64,000 nucleotides of DNA, taken from assembly GCF_025567045.1 (NCBI RefSeq), contig NZ_JAOQJK010000002.1, forward strand, positions 1 through 64,000, given 5' to 3'. The number at the start of each line of letters is the position of its first letter. Positions within the stretch are counted from its first letter, which is position 1. The stretch comes from Barnesiella propionica (GTDB lineage: Bacteria > Bacteroidota > Bacteroidia > Bacteroidales > Barnesiellaceae). Below the pieces are notes generated by a model, which saw nothing but the letters and a program-made list of their open reading frames with translations, had not been told where the DNA came from and searched no databases. This document shows positions 27,394 to 35,415 of this stretch, piece by piece. The position numbers were made by a program, and so were the translations under genes.

Positions 27394-27891
27394 TTATAAA
27401 ATACTTGCAATGTTAACCCCTTTATCAGCAACACCCTGAATAGCTTGTTTTATATTTTGTGCTTTATTTATTTGTAAATCATTAAGTTGCTGGTTGATAT
27501 TTGCTTTATTGGACTGATATTGGTTTTCTATAGCATCTTTTCGCCATTCAGCATTTGCGGCAATTTGGCTTGTTGCGTCAGCAAGAACCCCGTTATTTTT
27601 TGCTTTTGCAGCAGCCACACTTTCCTCCGTACCTCCCATTACCGCTTGCGTACCTGCAGCCTGTTTATTCCTGTTCTTGATACTCTCTTCAGTCAAGGTC
27701 AATATACGTTGAGCATCGGCACGTTGTGTCGCATCCTCGTTGTATCGACGATCATACCAATTTTGATTTTCCTTTAACTGTGTGTTAAGGTTGTTTTTTA
27801 TCTGCTTCATCGCTTTAGATGCACTTATACCGCCGAAAATATCTCCGACAACTCCTAATCCTGCACCTATTGCTTCTCCCAAAATACTCAT
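27394..27891 (-). CDS. Internal virion / DNA-pilot-like protein
   Basis: 165 residues. The N-terminus is a glycine-zipper helix (AIGAGLGVVGDIFGGISA) able to insert into or span membranes. The remainder is one long Gln/Asn/Ala-rich helix (about 30-155). The same plan is seen in Microviridae pilot proteins and in small ejection proteins of short-tailed phages, which make a conduit for DNA through the cell envelope. It is the first gene of the minus-strand operon running to the portal. An 85-bp gap separates it from the divergent gene at 27977, so the operon promoter should lie there, but I cannot pick a convincing -7 element. Confidence 0.6.
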   Translation of the reverse strand: MSILGEAIGAGLGVVGDIFGGISASKAMKQIKNNLNTQLKENQNWYDRRYNEDATQRADAQRILTLTEESIKNRNKQAAGTQAVMGGTEESVAAAKAKNNGVLADATSQIAANAEWRKDAIENQYQSNKANINQQLNDLQINKAQNIKQAIQGVADKGVNIASIL

Positions 27892-27976
27892 ACTTCTAAT
27901 GATTTAATTAAAACTTAAAATTTGAGAGCTAAATTAACGAGCTATATTCGCACAATAATTTTAAGTATTAACTAAT

Positions 27977-28261
27977 ATGGCAATCGGAAGGAAAACAGGA
28001 GGAAGAAAGGCCGGAACGCCCAATAAAGTTACATCCGACGTACGGCAAGTAATAGCAAAAATGGTGAGCGGATATTACACGAGTAAACAGTGGAAAGAAG
28101 ATATGAAAGCACTGGATCCGAAAGACCGTGTAAGCGCATACGAAAAATATACAAATTATGTAATGCCTAAAATTCAAAGTGTCGCCCTTGATTTCGGAGA
28201 CTCCGAAAAGAAAAAGACAATAGAAGACACACTTTCGGAATTAGCAAAAGAAAATGATTAA
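27977..28261 (+). CDS. Small phage DNA-binding-like protein, alternative small terminase candidate
   Basis: 94 residues starting MAIGRKTGGRKAGTPNKVTS. The basic GRKxGTPNK opening followed by a helical segment and a YVMPK turn is common in small phage proteins annotated as small terminase-like or DNA-binding, such as DUF5681-type proteins. It is transcribed divergently from the internal virion operon and ends 9 bp before a strong terminator. If it is the small terminase it is unusually far (20 kb) from the large subunit. Confidence is good that the gene is real and modest for its role. Confidence 0.6.
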   Translation: MAIGRKTGGRKAGTPNKVTSDVRQVIAKMVSGYYTSKQWKEDMKALDPKDRVSAYEKYTNYVMPKIQSVALDFGDSEKKKTIEDTLSELAKEND

Positions 28262-28270
28262 ATTATGTAG

Positions 28271-28306
28271 GCCGTCTAAAAATTTCTGTTTTAGACGGCT
28301 TTTTTT
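28271..28306 (+). terminator. Rho-independent terminator after the 94-aa phage gene
   Basis: Perfect 11-bp stem GCCGTCTAAAA / TTTTAGACGGC with a 7-nt loop, followed directly by eight T residues (28300-28307). It closes the short plus-strand transcript from 27977. Confidence 0.93.
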
Positions 28307-28342
28307 TATGTTATTCAATTGAAATGTTAATGAATCCTTAAC

Positions 28343-28496
28343 TATACAATAACTACAGTTGAACGGAGTTATTGCATACAATAATGTTGTTTAAGAGGAG
28401 TTATTGTATACATAAACTATTTTTAACGCGAAAAAAAAGGGTTATTGCATACATAATGTATACAATAACCCCTCACGAACAGGGTTATTGTATACA
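28343..28496. repeat. Iteron-like array: six copies of GTTATTGYATACA in both orientations
   Basis: Copies are at 28343-28353 (inverted, partial), 28368-28380, 28400-28412, 28441-28453 (direct), 28457-28469 (inverted) and 28484-28496 (direct). Five are full 13-mers differing only at a C/T position. The fourth and fifth face each other across 3 nt, making a long palindrome flanked by GGG/CCC. Several direct copies are preceded by G-rich GGAG or AGGG. Such arrays bind replication initiators, partition proteins or repressors. No copy was noticed elsewhere in the window. Confidence 0.9.
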
Positions 28497-28535
28497 TTAA
28501 TCCCTAAAGTAGATAAAATATATCTACATCTACCG

Positions 28536-28549
28536 CGCGCGTACGCGCG
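28536..28549. repeat. GC-rich perfect palindrome CGCGCGTACGCGCG
   Basis: A 14-bp perfect palindrome in otherwise AT-rich DNA, 40 bp after the last iteron-like copy. Directly after it begins a purine-rich tract of about 80 bases (28551-28632). It could be a protein-binding site or part of an origin; no function can be read from sequence alone. Confidence 0.8.
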
Positions 28550-28801
28550 TGAGAGAAAAGAATTTGAGAATATTTTTTAAGAAGAAAAAAGAGAAAAGAA
28601 AAAGTTGCGCGAAAAAGAAAAGAGAAAAGTCCGGCTATGAAAAATTCCAGAGTCGGGCGAATGAGTTTCCACCCTTAAAACTTGGGTGGCCTTGGTCAGC
28701 CAATGCAATACCCAGGATTCAAGGATGTCGGTATGGTTGTTTCTTGGTTTTTATCTGACTTCGACCCCGAAGAAGCACCGCAGGAAATACCAGATTTATA
28801 A
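28549..28801 (+). pseudogene. Possible gene remnant with one frameshift
   Basis: One frame from ATG 28549 encodes a Lys-rich stretch and then KFQSRANEFPPLK up to about 28680. The frame shifted by +1 continues in protein-like fashion from 28682 as LGGLGQPMQYPGFKDVG and ends in the acidic DFDPEEAPQEIPDL at stop 28799-28801. Joined across one shift they would make about 84 residues. Alternatively only a 32-residue peptide from ATG 28703 is made. The family is not recognised. Its place beside the iteron-like array makes a decayed replication-related gene conceivable. Confidence 0.35.
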
Positions 28802-28806
28802 AAGAT

Positions 28807-28837
28807 TTTCGTTAGTTGACAAAAATTATTATCTTTG
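28807..28837 (+). promoter_or_regulatory. Bacteroidetes-type promoter of a transcript without a clear ORF
   Basis: TTTC (28807-28810), exactly 19 nt, then TATCTTTG (28830-28837). This is one mismatch from TTTG-N19-TAnnTTTG. Predicted start is near 28844. The only downstream ATG (28848) gives a six-residue peptide, so the transcript may be non-coding. Confidence 0.65.
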
Positions 28838-28843
28838 TAGAGA

Positions 28844-29062
28844 AGGAATGTATATCAGTTGCAGGTAAACCTTACTATTTGAGGCTAAATTTACAGAATT
28901 TGTAGCGTTTTTGTTGCGCTTGTAATTGAGTATGAGATGTAATTATTTATTATTCAAATAGATATAATTGCTGTTTAAAATTTCACGAGCGAGTTTTAAG
29001 TTGAATTAAAAATAGAAAAGAAAGAGGTCCTTAGTTTATACTATATGACCTTTTTCTTTTTT
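28844..29062 (+). ncRNA. Candidate small RNA between prophage and mgtC
   Basis: About 220 nt bracketed by a promoter at 28807-28837 and a hairpin terminator at 29016-29062, with no open frame of useful length on the plus strand. It could be a regulatory RNA of the phage or host, or the 3' remains of a gene broken by integration. No known RNA family was recognised. Confidence 0.35.
29016..29062 (+). terminator. Terminator upstream of mgtC
   Basis: Stem AAAAGAAAGAGGTC (29016-29029) pairs with GACCTTTTTCTTTT (29047-29060) with one G-U pair and is followed by further T residues. It insulates the mgtC operon from phage-side transcription. Confidence 0.75.
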
Positions 29063-29101
29063 CCTGTGTTGCGTGTATTAAGAATAAAAAGAGATGCGAG
29101 C

Positions 29102-29133
29102 GTTGCGCGTACCATGAGCTTTTTATATCTTTG
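29102..29133 (+). promoter_or_regulatory. Promoter of the mgtC-antiporter genes
   Basis: GTTG (29102-29105), 20 nt, then TATCTTTG (29126-29133), close to the Bacteroidetes consensus. The predicted start near 29140 leaves a very short leader before ATG 29154. Confidence 0.65.
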
Positions 29134-29153
29134 TAACCATATAAACGACGGTA

Positions 29154-29873
29154 ATGAATTTGCTTGATGATTTTTTAACCGCTATATCTGCAACCGAAGT
29201 CACGGCCCCTTCCGCAGTCTTCAAACTTTTTATCAGCCTTATTCTCGGCGGGATTGTCGGAATGGAGAGAAAACGAAAAGGCCAGGTCGCCGGGATACGC
29301 ACTTTTGCGCTCATTTCTATGGGAGCTACGTTGGCGATGCTCGTTTCTATATATATACCCCAGGCTTATTTAGGAATGAAGAACGGTGATCCCGGAAGGA
29401 TAGCTGCGCAGGTAGTAACAGGCGTGGGATTTTTAGGAGCCGGAGCTATTATTCAAACGCGCGGTTCCATACGCGGATTAACTACGGCGGCCGGAATCTG
29501 GATGGTTGCGGCTATCGGTATGAGCATAGGGGTAGGTATGTATTTAGTTTCTGTAGTGGCCACATTTTTTATTTTATTTATTCTGGTCAGTATGGAACAT
29601 TATGAGCACAGGAATAATTTCGAATGGAGAGGTAAGATTATACGGATGAATGTACCGGGTATACTGGAGAGCCTGACGGAATATAAACAGGTTCTGAAAC
29701 AATCCCGTATAACAGTTTACGACATACTTCTGACTTATGATTACGAGAAAAGCGAGACCATTGTGGATTTCATTATACTGGCAAAAGGCTCGACCGATTA
29801 TGTTTCATTATTCAGGTCGATGAGTGCCGTGAACAAGATTAATAACATAGCATTAAGAAACGATATTAACTAA
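29154..29873 (+). CDS. MgtC/SapB-family inner membrane protein
   Basis: 239 residues. The N-terminal 140 residues form four to five membrane helices with the family signature: GGIVGMERKRKGQVAGIRT, ISMGATLAML, VTGVGFLGAGAI and the GLTTAAGIW loop. The C-terminal about 85 residues form a soluble ACT-like beta-alpha domain. MgtC-family proteins act in adaptation to low magnesium and in phosphate or ATP homeostasis; the exact role of Bacteroidetes members is uncertain. It stands 8 bp before the antiporter gene, so the two are probably one transcript. It is the first host gene beside the prophage and is intact. Confidence 0.9.
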   Translation: MNLLDDFLTAISATEVTAPSAVFKLFISLILGGIVGMERKRKGQVAGIRTFALISMGATLAMLVSIYIPQAYLGMKNGDPGRIAAQVVTGVGFLGAGAIIQTRGSIRGLTTAAGIWMVAAIGMSIGVGMYLVSVVATFFILFILVSMEHYEHRNNFEWRGKIIRMNVPGILESLTEYKQVLKQSRITVYDILLTYDYEKSETIVDFIILAKGSTDYVSLFRSMSAVNKINNIALRNDIN

Positions 29874-29881
29874 AAGGATTT

Positions 29882-32107
29882 ATGGCTCATTTAGACGCTC
29901 TTATTTCGGATCTTGCGTTAATTCTTATTTTGGCAGGGATTATAACCCTGCTTTTTAAAAAACTTAAACAACCGGTCGTCTTAGGGTATATCGTCGCCGG
30001 TTTTCTGGCCAGTCCCCATTTTACGTTCCTGCCTACTGTAACCGATGTCGCCAATATAGATATCTGGGCTGAGATAGGCATCATCGTACTTCTGTTTTCC
30101 CTGGGTCTTGAATTTAGTTTCAGGAAATTGCTGAATGTGGGAGGTTCGGCGGTTATAACCGCTTTGGTTATCGTTATCGGGATGATGCTCTCGGGTTACG
30201 CTTCGGGTCGTTTGCTTAACTTTTCATATCTCGATAGTGTATTTCTCGGAGGTATGCTTTCCATGTCTTCTACTACCATAATTATAAAAGCCTTTACCGA
30301 TCTCAATCTCCGGAAAAAGAAATTTACATCATTGGTGTTCGGTATTCTTATTGTAGAAGACCTGTTTGCTGTTGTCATGATGGTGATTCTTTCTTCCATC
30401 GCAGTGAAAAATTCTTTGGAAGGAAGTGAATTTATAGGGAGTATCGCCAAACTTGGTTTTTTTCTTATTCTCTGGTTTGTAGTCGGTGTATTTTTATTAC
30501 CGTCTTTTTTGAAACGTACCCGTAAATACCTCAATAACGAGACGCTCTTGGTCGTTTCTATGGGGTTGTGTCTGGGAATGGTAGTGCTGGCTTCTTATGT
30601 GGGATTTTCGTCTGCCTTGGGAGCTTTTGTCATGGGGTCTATATTGGCCGGAACTAATGAAGCCGAACGCATAGAAAAAGTAGTCCAGCCTGTTAAAGAT
30701 CTTTTCGGAGCCGTTTTTTTTATTTCAGTAGGTATGTTGGTAAGTCCCGAAGCGTTGGCGGAATATGCGATACCCATACTTATTCTGTCGATAGTCGTTA
30801 TCGTAGGACAGATTTTATTGGGATCCGGAGGATTGTTATTATCCGGACAGCCTTTGAAGATTGCAGTGGAATCAGGTTTTAGCCTTTCCCAGATAGGGGA
30901 GTTTGCTTTTATCATAGCCTCTTTAGGAATGTCGCTCGGGGTTATAGATAAATATATTTATCCTATTGTAGTAGCTGTTTCGGTGATTACGACTTTTACA
31001 ACTCCTTATTTTATTAAAATGGCCGATCCGTTTTATAACTGGTTGGAAAAACATTTGCCCGAGCGTTTTCGCTTCGTCATAGAGCGGTATAGCGAGTCGG
31101 CCGGTCAAATGGAAGAATACTCCAGAAAAAAAGTATGGAAAATGATCATAGGGACTTATATCTGGCGTATCGTACTATTTTCCACGATCATTTTAGCTAT
31201 TATATTATTGTCCAGACTTTGGTTTATTCCTTTACTGGTGGAGGTGCTTCCCGACTGGGGTATACATATTGCAGTGCTTGTGACCATGGTTATTCTGGCT
31301 CCTTTCCTGTGGGCTTTGGCTATGAAGCGGGTACGTCCGTCACTTATGATGCAACAATGGGAAAAGGGAAATCATAGCCAAGTTCCTTTAATGGTCATGA
31401 TACTTTTACGTTTTGCTTTATCATTTGCATTCGTTATCTATTTTCTTTCTTCGGTATATTCTCAGCGTACCGGTGTATTGCTGGGGCTTTCGGTATTTAT
31501 TGTGTTGATTATCATTTTCTCTAAAAAGGTACAGCAGCAATTTGGACGTATCGAAAGTCTTTTTATGGCGAATCTTAACGAACGTGAACTGCGTCGTACC
31601 GGACGGAATAATAATTTGGTGCGTAATATGCACTTGGCGTATATGGATGTGCAAGCCGATTGCCCTTTTATCGGGCGCCGTTTGAAACATACCAACCTGA
31701 GCAGCGAATACGGGGTGAATATCGTATCTATTCAGAGGGGGACACACCGCATTAATATTCCTGACGGTGAGACTCGCATATTTCCCGGAGATACTATCGG
31801 AATTATAGGAACCGACGAGCAGATACAGAAATTGCTTGAAGTAATAGAACCCGGAGAAGATACGGCGGAAGAAATAGACGGAAAAGAAGTTATATATACT
31901 CATTTTATTGTTTCTGAAGATTCTAAACTGGTAGGGAAAACGAGTGCCGAATCGGGGATAAGAGCCAATAGCGCTTGCCTGCTTATCGGCATTGAGAAGA
32001 ATGACGGTCGTTTTATCCAGCCTAACGGTAAGGCTGTCATTGACGCAGGAGACATCGTTTGGATCGCCGGAGAAGAAGAAAGGATAGCCGAATTACGAAC
32101 ACAATAA
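29882..32107 (+). CDS. CPA2-type monovalent cation:proton antiporter with two RCK_C domains
   Basis: 741 residues. Residues 1-390 form the CPA2 (Kef/Ybal-like) exchanger core of about 12 helices, with FSLGLEFSFRKL, the SMSSTTIIIK and GILIVEDLFAVVMM motifs (conserved acidic Glu-Asp) and GFSLSQIGEFAFI. Residues 415-545 add four more hydrophobic segments. Two TrkA-C/RCK_C domains follow (about 575-655 and 660-741), which usually sense nucleotides or second messengers. A full RCK_N NAD-binding domain is missing. It should exchange K+ or Na+ for H+ across the inner membrane. Together with the MgtC neighbour it forms an ion-homeostasis pair. Confidence 0.9.
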   Translation: MAHLDALISDLALILILAGIITLLFKKLKQPVVLGYIVAGFLASPHFTFLPTVTDVANIDIWAEIGIIVLLFSLGLEFSFRKLLNVGGSAVITALVIVIGMMLSGYASGRLLNFSYLDSVFLGGMLSMSSTTIIIKAFTDLNLRKKKFTSLVFGILIVEDLFAVVMMVILSSIAVKNSLEGSEFIGSIAKLGFFLILWFVVGVFLLPSFLKRTRKYLNNETLLVVSMGLCLGMVVLASYVGFSSALGAFVMGSILAGTNEAERIEKVVQPVKDLFGAVFFISVGMLVSPEALAEYAIPILILSIVVIVGQILLGSGGLLLSGQPLKIAVESGFSLSQIGEFAFIIASLGMSLGVIDKYIYPIVVAVSVITTFTTPYFIKMADPFYNWLEKHLPERFRFVIERYSESAGQMEEYSRKKVWKMIIGTYIWRIVLFSTIILAIILLSRLWFIPLLVEVLPDWGIHIAVLVTMVILAPFLWALAMKRVRPSLMMQQWEKGNHSQVPLMVMILLRFALSFAFVIYFLSSVYSQRTGVLLGLSVFIVLIIIFSKKVQQQFGRIESLFMANLNERELRRTGRNNNLVRNMHLAYMDVQADCPFIGRRLKHTNLSSEYGVNIVSIQRGTHRINIPDGETRIFPGDTIGIIGTDEQIQKLLEVIEPGEDTAEEIDGKEVIYTHFIVSEDSKLVGKTSAESGIRANSACLLIGIEKNDGRFIQPNGKAVIDAGDIVWIAGEEERIAELRTQ

Positions 32108-32140
32108 TGTAACTAAATTAAACACTATATACATACAACC

Positions 32141-33664
32141 ATGCAGGAAAAAATTATCATTCTTGATTTCGGTTCGCAATATACGCAGCTGATAGCACGC
32201 AGGGTACGGGAGCTCAATACCTATTGCGAGATATTGCCTTATAACAAGTTCCCTCACGGTACCGAAGGTATTAAAGGAGTCATACTGTCAGGCAGTCCAT
32301 ATTCGGTAAACGACCCTAATGCATTATATGTAGACCTGTCTGAGATAAGAGGCAGATATCCCGTATTGGGAATTTGTTACGGAGCTCAGTTCCTGGCTCA
32401 TTCTTCGGGAGGAAAGGTCGAGAGTGTGAATACCCGGGAATATGGACGTGCCCATTTGGCATGGCATGATCCTGAAGATATGTTGTTCAGAGGGGTGAAA
32501 GATAACTCTACGGTGTGGATGTCTCACGGAGATTCTATCACGATGATTCCTCAAAATTTTCAGCTCGTAGCAAGTACCCACGAAGTAAAAATGGCCGGAT
32601 TTCATATTGAAGGAGAAAATACATGGGGAGTACAGTTTCATCCCGAAGTTTATCATAGTGAAGACGGAACGAAGCTTTTGAATAATTTTGTAGAGGATAT
32701 TTGCGGGTGTGCCCGGGACTGGACACCGGCTTCTTTCATTGAGAATACGGTAGCTTCATTGCGGGAACAGATAGGTAATGATAAAGTTGTCCTGGCACTG
32801 TCGGGAGGTGTGGATTCCACCGTAGCCGGTGTTTTGCTGAATAAAGCGATAGGAAGTAACCTGACGTGTATATTTGTAGATAACGGTCTGTTACGTAAGA
32901 ACGAATTCGAAAGCGTGCTGGAGAATTATGAGAATATGGGCCTGAACGTAATAGGAGTGGATGCGAAGGAACATTTTTATTCGGCTTTAAAAGGAGTGAC
33001 CGAGCCCGAGAAAAAACGTAAAATCATCGGCAAAGGATTTATAGACATATTCGATCAGGAAGCACATAAGCTTACCGATATAAAATGGCTTGCTCAGGGA
33101 ACTATATATCCCGATGTGATAGAGTCCTTGTCAATAACAGGGATGACTATCAAATCTCATCATAATGTAGGAGGATTGCCGGAAAAAATGAATTTGAAGA
33201 TCGTAGAACCTTTACGGCTTTTATTTAAAGACGAAGTGCGCCGGGTTGGACGTGAATTGGGGATAAGCGATAAGCTTATCGGCCGTCACCCTTTCCCGGG
33301 TCCGGGTCTGGCCGTACGTATTCTCGGGGATATTACTCCGGAGAAAGTCAGGGTATTGCAGGAGGCCGATCATATATTTATCCAGGGACTTATAGATAAT
33401 AACTTGTACGATAAGGTTTGGCAGGCGGGTGTTATTCTGTTGCCGGTACAATCGGTAGGAGTGATGGGTGATGAAAGAACTTATGAGAATGCTGTTGCGT
33501 TGCGTGCCGTGCTTTCTACGGACGGAATGACCGCCGATTGGGCTCACTTACCGTATGAATTCCTGGGAAAAGTATCGAATGATATCATTAATAAGGTAAA
33601 AGGGGTAAACCGGGTCGTTTACGATATCAGCTCTAAGCCGCCTTCGACTATAGAGTGGGAATAA
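32141..33664 (+). CDS. guaA: GMP synthase (glutamine-hydrolysing)
   Basis: 507 residues, normal full length. The N-terminal class I glutamine amidotransferase has Cys79 in LGICYGAQ and His167/Glu169 in VQFHPEVYH. The ATP-pyrophosphatase domain has the P-loop SGGVDST at 221-227. The C-terminal dimerisation domain ends in the typical [13 protein letters not shown]. It converts XMP, glutamine and ATP to GMP, the last step of guanine nucleotide synthesis. It lies 33 bp after the antiporter gene and is followed by its own terminator. Confidence 0.98.
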   Translation: MQEKIIILDFGSQYTQLIARRVRELNTYCEILPYNKFPHGTEGIKGVILSGSPYSVNDPNALYVDLSEIRGRYPVLGICYGAQFLAHSSGGKVESVNTREYGRAHLAWHDPEDMLFRGVKDNSTVWMSHGDSITMIPQNFQLVASTHEVKMAGFHIEGENTWGVQFHPEVYHSEDGTKLLNNFVEDICGCARDWTPASFIENTVASLREQIGNDKVVLALSGGVDSTVAGVLLNKAIGSNLTCIFVDNGLLRKNEFESVLENYENMGLNVIGVDAKEHFYSALKGVTEPEKKRKIIGKGFIDIFDQEAHKLTDIKWLAQGTIYPDVIESLSITGMTIKSHHNVGGLPEKMNLKIVEPLRLLFKDEVRRVGRELGISDKLIGRHPFPGPGLAVRILGDITPEKVRVLQEADHIFIQGLIDNNLYDKVWQAGVILLPVQSVGVMGDERTYENAVALRAVLSTDGMTADWAHLPYEFLGKVSNDIINKVKGVNRVVYDISSKPPSTIEWE

Positions 33665-33675
33665 AAAATGTAACG

Positions 33676-33711
33676 AAAAAAGGTTTCTGTATAACTACAG
33701 GAACCTTTTTT
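33676..33711 (+). terminator. Terminator after guaA
   Basis: AAAAAAGGTTTCTGTA pairs with TACAGGAACCTTTTTT, separated by a few bases, ending in a T tract. It lies 12 bp after the guaA stop. The A/T ends make it usable from both sides, including the end of the convergent queDE transcript. Confidence 0.85.
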
Positions 33712-33783
33712 ATATTTATCTCTGTAAGCTGTCGTTTGATGTGTTGTGGATTCTCGGATATGTCTGAAATATATATAATTAAA

Positions 33784-34347
33784 TTATCTTATATCTAATA
33801 TCTTATGCGTCTGAAGGCTGAGTCTCCATTCGGGATGGGACAAGATATAGCTTACAGTTTCGGGAATATTTTTACCGGAGCAAGGTTGTAAAAAGCGTAC
33901 TTTGCAACGGAAATTACTCAGTATGTCGAGATTTTGTTTCCGGTATACGACTTTTAATTCGTCAGCTTCTTGTAATAAAAGGGGAACATTTTTTTCTTTT
34001 TGGCAGTCTATTTTCGGAGAACAAGTAATCCAGTCTATATTACCGGGTATGGTATGTGTGCCATTCGTTTCTATATGGACCCTGAACCCCGCTTCGTGCA
34101 ATTGATCTATAAATTCCTTGTCGATGAAAAGAGATGGTTCTCCTCCGGTAAGGATAACGATGCGGGCCGGGAATCTCGATATTTGTTCGATAATGGCTTC
34201 GTTGCTCAGGAGAGTTCCGTTTTTATTATCGGTATCGCAAAATGCACAGGATAGGTTACAGCCGGAGAAACGGACGAATACGGCCGGAGTTCCGGTATGG
34301 AATCCCTCTCCCTGTAAACTATAGAAAATTTCATTGATCTTTTTCAT
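33784..34347 (-). CDS. queE: 7-carboxy-7-deazaguanine synthase
   Basis: 187 residues from ATG 34347; the longer frame would need a TTG at 34356 and is less likely. It is a small radical SAM enzyme with the unusual cluster motif Cys30-Cys34-Cys37 (CNLSCAFC), preceded by FYSLQGEGFHTGTPAVFVR, and the LTGGEPSL loop. It converts 6-carboxytetrahydropterin to 7-carboxy-7-deazaguanine in the queuosine pathway. Its start overlaps the end of queD by 17 bp, so both are translated from one message. Confidence 0.95.
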   Translation of the reverse strand: MKKINEIFYSLQGEGFHTGTPAVFVRFSGCNLSCAFCDTDNKNGTLLSNEAIIEQISRFPARIVILTGGEPSLFIDKEFIDQLHEAGFRVHIETNGTHTIPGNIDWITCSPKIDCQKEKNVPLLLQEADELKVVYRKQNLDILSNFRCKVRFLQPCSGKNIPETVSYILSHPEWRLSLQTHKILDIR

Positions 34348-34669
34348 ACCAGGCAACGTTGCTTTCGCTTTCTTGTATCATGACTTTATAACACTCGGGT
34401 ATCTGGTCGCATATCCATTTTGCCAGATTTTCTGCGGTTGTGTTCATATCGGGGAAAATATCGTTGAGATTACGATGGTCTAGTTGCGATTGGATTTTTT
34501 CTTTTACATGCCCGAAGTCGATAACCATTCCGTCACGGTTCAGTTTTTCTGACCGTGCATGAACTTCGATAATCCAGTTATGACCGTGAAGTTGTTCACA
34601 TTTACTTTGATAGGATAGTTTTAAACTGTGTGAGGCCGATATTTCGAATTTTTTTATGATATAATACAT
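34331..34669 (-). CDS. queD: 6-carboxytetrahydropterin synthase
   Basis: 112 residues, typical for the family. Zinc ligands are His14 (ASHSL), His28 and His30 (CEQLHGHNW), and the catalytic Cys is Cys24. It makes 6-carboxy-5,6,7,8-tetrahydropterin from dihydroneopterin triphosphate, feeding QueE. A TATCTTTG element on the minus strand (34692-34699) lies just upstream, so queDE probably has its own promoter downstream of the MATE operon. queC is not in the window. Confidence 0.95.
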   Translation of the reverse strand: MYYIIKKFEISASHSLKLSYQSKCEQLHGHNWIIEVHARSEKLNRDGMVIDFGHVKEKIQSQLDHRNLNDIFPDMNTTAENLAKWICDQIPECYKVMIQESESNVAWYEKDQ

Positions 34670-34691
34670 TTCCCTGTATTTTTAATGGATG

Positions 34692-34699
34692 CAAAGATA
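34692..34699 (-). promoter_or_regulatory. -7 element of a queDE promoter
   Basis: CAAAGATA on the plus strand reads TATCTTTG on the minus strand, matching TAnnTTTG, 23 bp before the queD start. No good -33 element lies at the right distance, so the call rests on one half. Confidence 0.45.
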
Positions 34700-34737
34700 A
34701 GAACTTTAATGAGAACCCGAGGGTCGGAATGCTGTTT

Positions 34738-35397
34738 TTATAGAAGCGGAACATCGGGTAATAAACGGAACTGGAATTTACGATTTTCAAAAACAATTTC
34801 TATCAGTTTGAAACGTATAAATCTCGCCAGAGTTGTTTCTGCTTTTATTTTAGAAATACGGGCCAGCTTGCAATATCGGTTTAAAGTTATGTACTCATGT
34901 TCCTGCAGATAATGAAGAAGTATCTCTTCTTGTTCGCTATATCGCAATAGAGCCCCCTGGGGACTGCCTGTCTGTTTCCATATTTTGAGATGTACCGGTG
35001 ACGCCAGGATATTTTCATCGGCAATACGTATGTATGCCCATTGTTTCCCGTTTTCATCTTTTGCACAATAAGGCTTGTGAGTTCCTTCGGGTATGTGGGC
35101 TATCAATACAGTGCGTCCTTCTACTGTGAATGTCTGCATGGAAAGGGGAACTTCAGGTTTGCAATATAGGGTAGCGGCAGCTTCTATCATATAAATTTCT
35201 TCTTCGGAACGTACACCGGCTATTTTACCGTTGTCTTTTACTCCTATCAGTAATCGTCCTCCCGAGGTATTTGCGAATGCCGACAAAGATTTGGCTATTT
35301 TATATACGTCCGATATTTCGAATTTGAAATCTTGTTGCAGATGTTCTCCTTCGGAAATTAGTTGATATATAAAGTCTGAATCTGTTTTCGCTTTCAT
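34738..35397 (-). CDS. AlbA_2 / Schlafen-like domain protein, probable regulator
   Basis: 219 residues. Residues about 15-130 fit the AlbA_2 (Schlafen AAA_4-like) fold: EGEHLQQDFKFEI, FANTSGGRLLIGVKDNGKIAGV, and the strand YIRIADENILAS. The C-terminal about 75 residues look like a winged helix (EEILLHYLQEHEYITLNRYC). Such proteins are widespread in Bacteroidetes and usually called putative DNA-binding or transcriptional regulators; a nucleic-acid role is inferred. It follows the small membrane protein by 19 bp as the third gene of the MATE operon. Confidence 0.8.
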   Translation of the reverse strand: MKAKTDSDFIYQLISEGEHLQQDFKFEISDVYKIAKSLSAFANTSGGRLLIGVKDNGKIAGVRSEEEIYMIEAAATLYCKPEVPLSMQTFTVEGRTVLIAHIPEGTHKPYCAKDENGKQWAYIRIADENILASPVHLKIWKQTGSPQGALLRYSEQEEILLHYLQEHEYITLNRYCKLARISKIKAETTLARFIRFKLIEIVFENRKFQFRLLPDVPLL

Positions 35398-35415
35398 TTT
35401 GAGAACTGAAAATGA

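Larger units (their letters stand above)
1..28801. mobile_element. Prophage, structural half (left end outside window; right boundary approximate)
   Basis: A continuous block of phage structural genes (terminase, portal, scaffold-like, capsid, fibre, internal virion proteins, giant polyvalent protein) is followed directly by ordinary host genes from 29154. The P22-type portal, the set of candidate ejected proteins and the lack of tape-measure or sheath genes suggest a podovirus-like particle; that is inference. Integrase, repressor, replication and lysis genes are not seen and probably lie left of the window. The right edge is placed after the iteron-like array and the remnant ORF, but could be anywhere between 28262 and about 29100. 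No tRNA or duplicated attachment core was found. Confidence 0.85.

Noticed and set aside
28343..28496. CRISPR array
   Set aside because: The repeats are only 13 bp, occur in both orientations, have irregular spacing, and no cas genes are present.
1..28801. crAss-like phage
   Set aside because: The expected giant RNA polymerase subunits and crAss gene order are not seen; the giant protein carries polyvalent/LPD-type motifs instead.
28262..29153. tRNA-borne attachment site
   Set aside because: No cloverleaf or tRNA 3' end could be found near the right boundary, and the left boundary is outside the window, so no core repeat can be compared.
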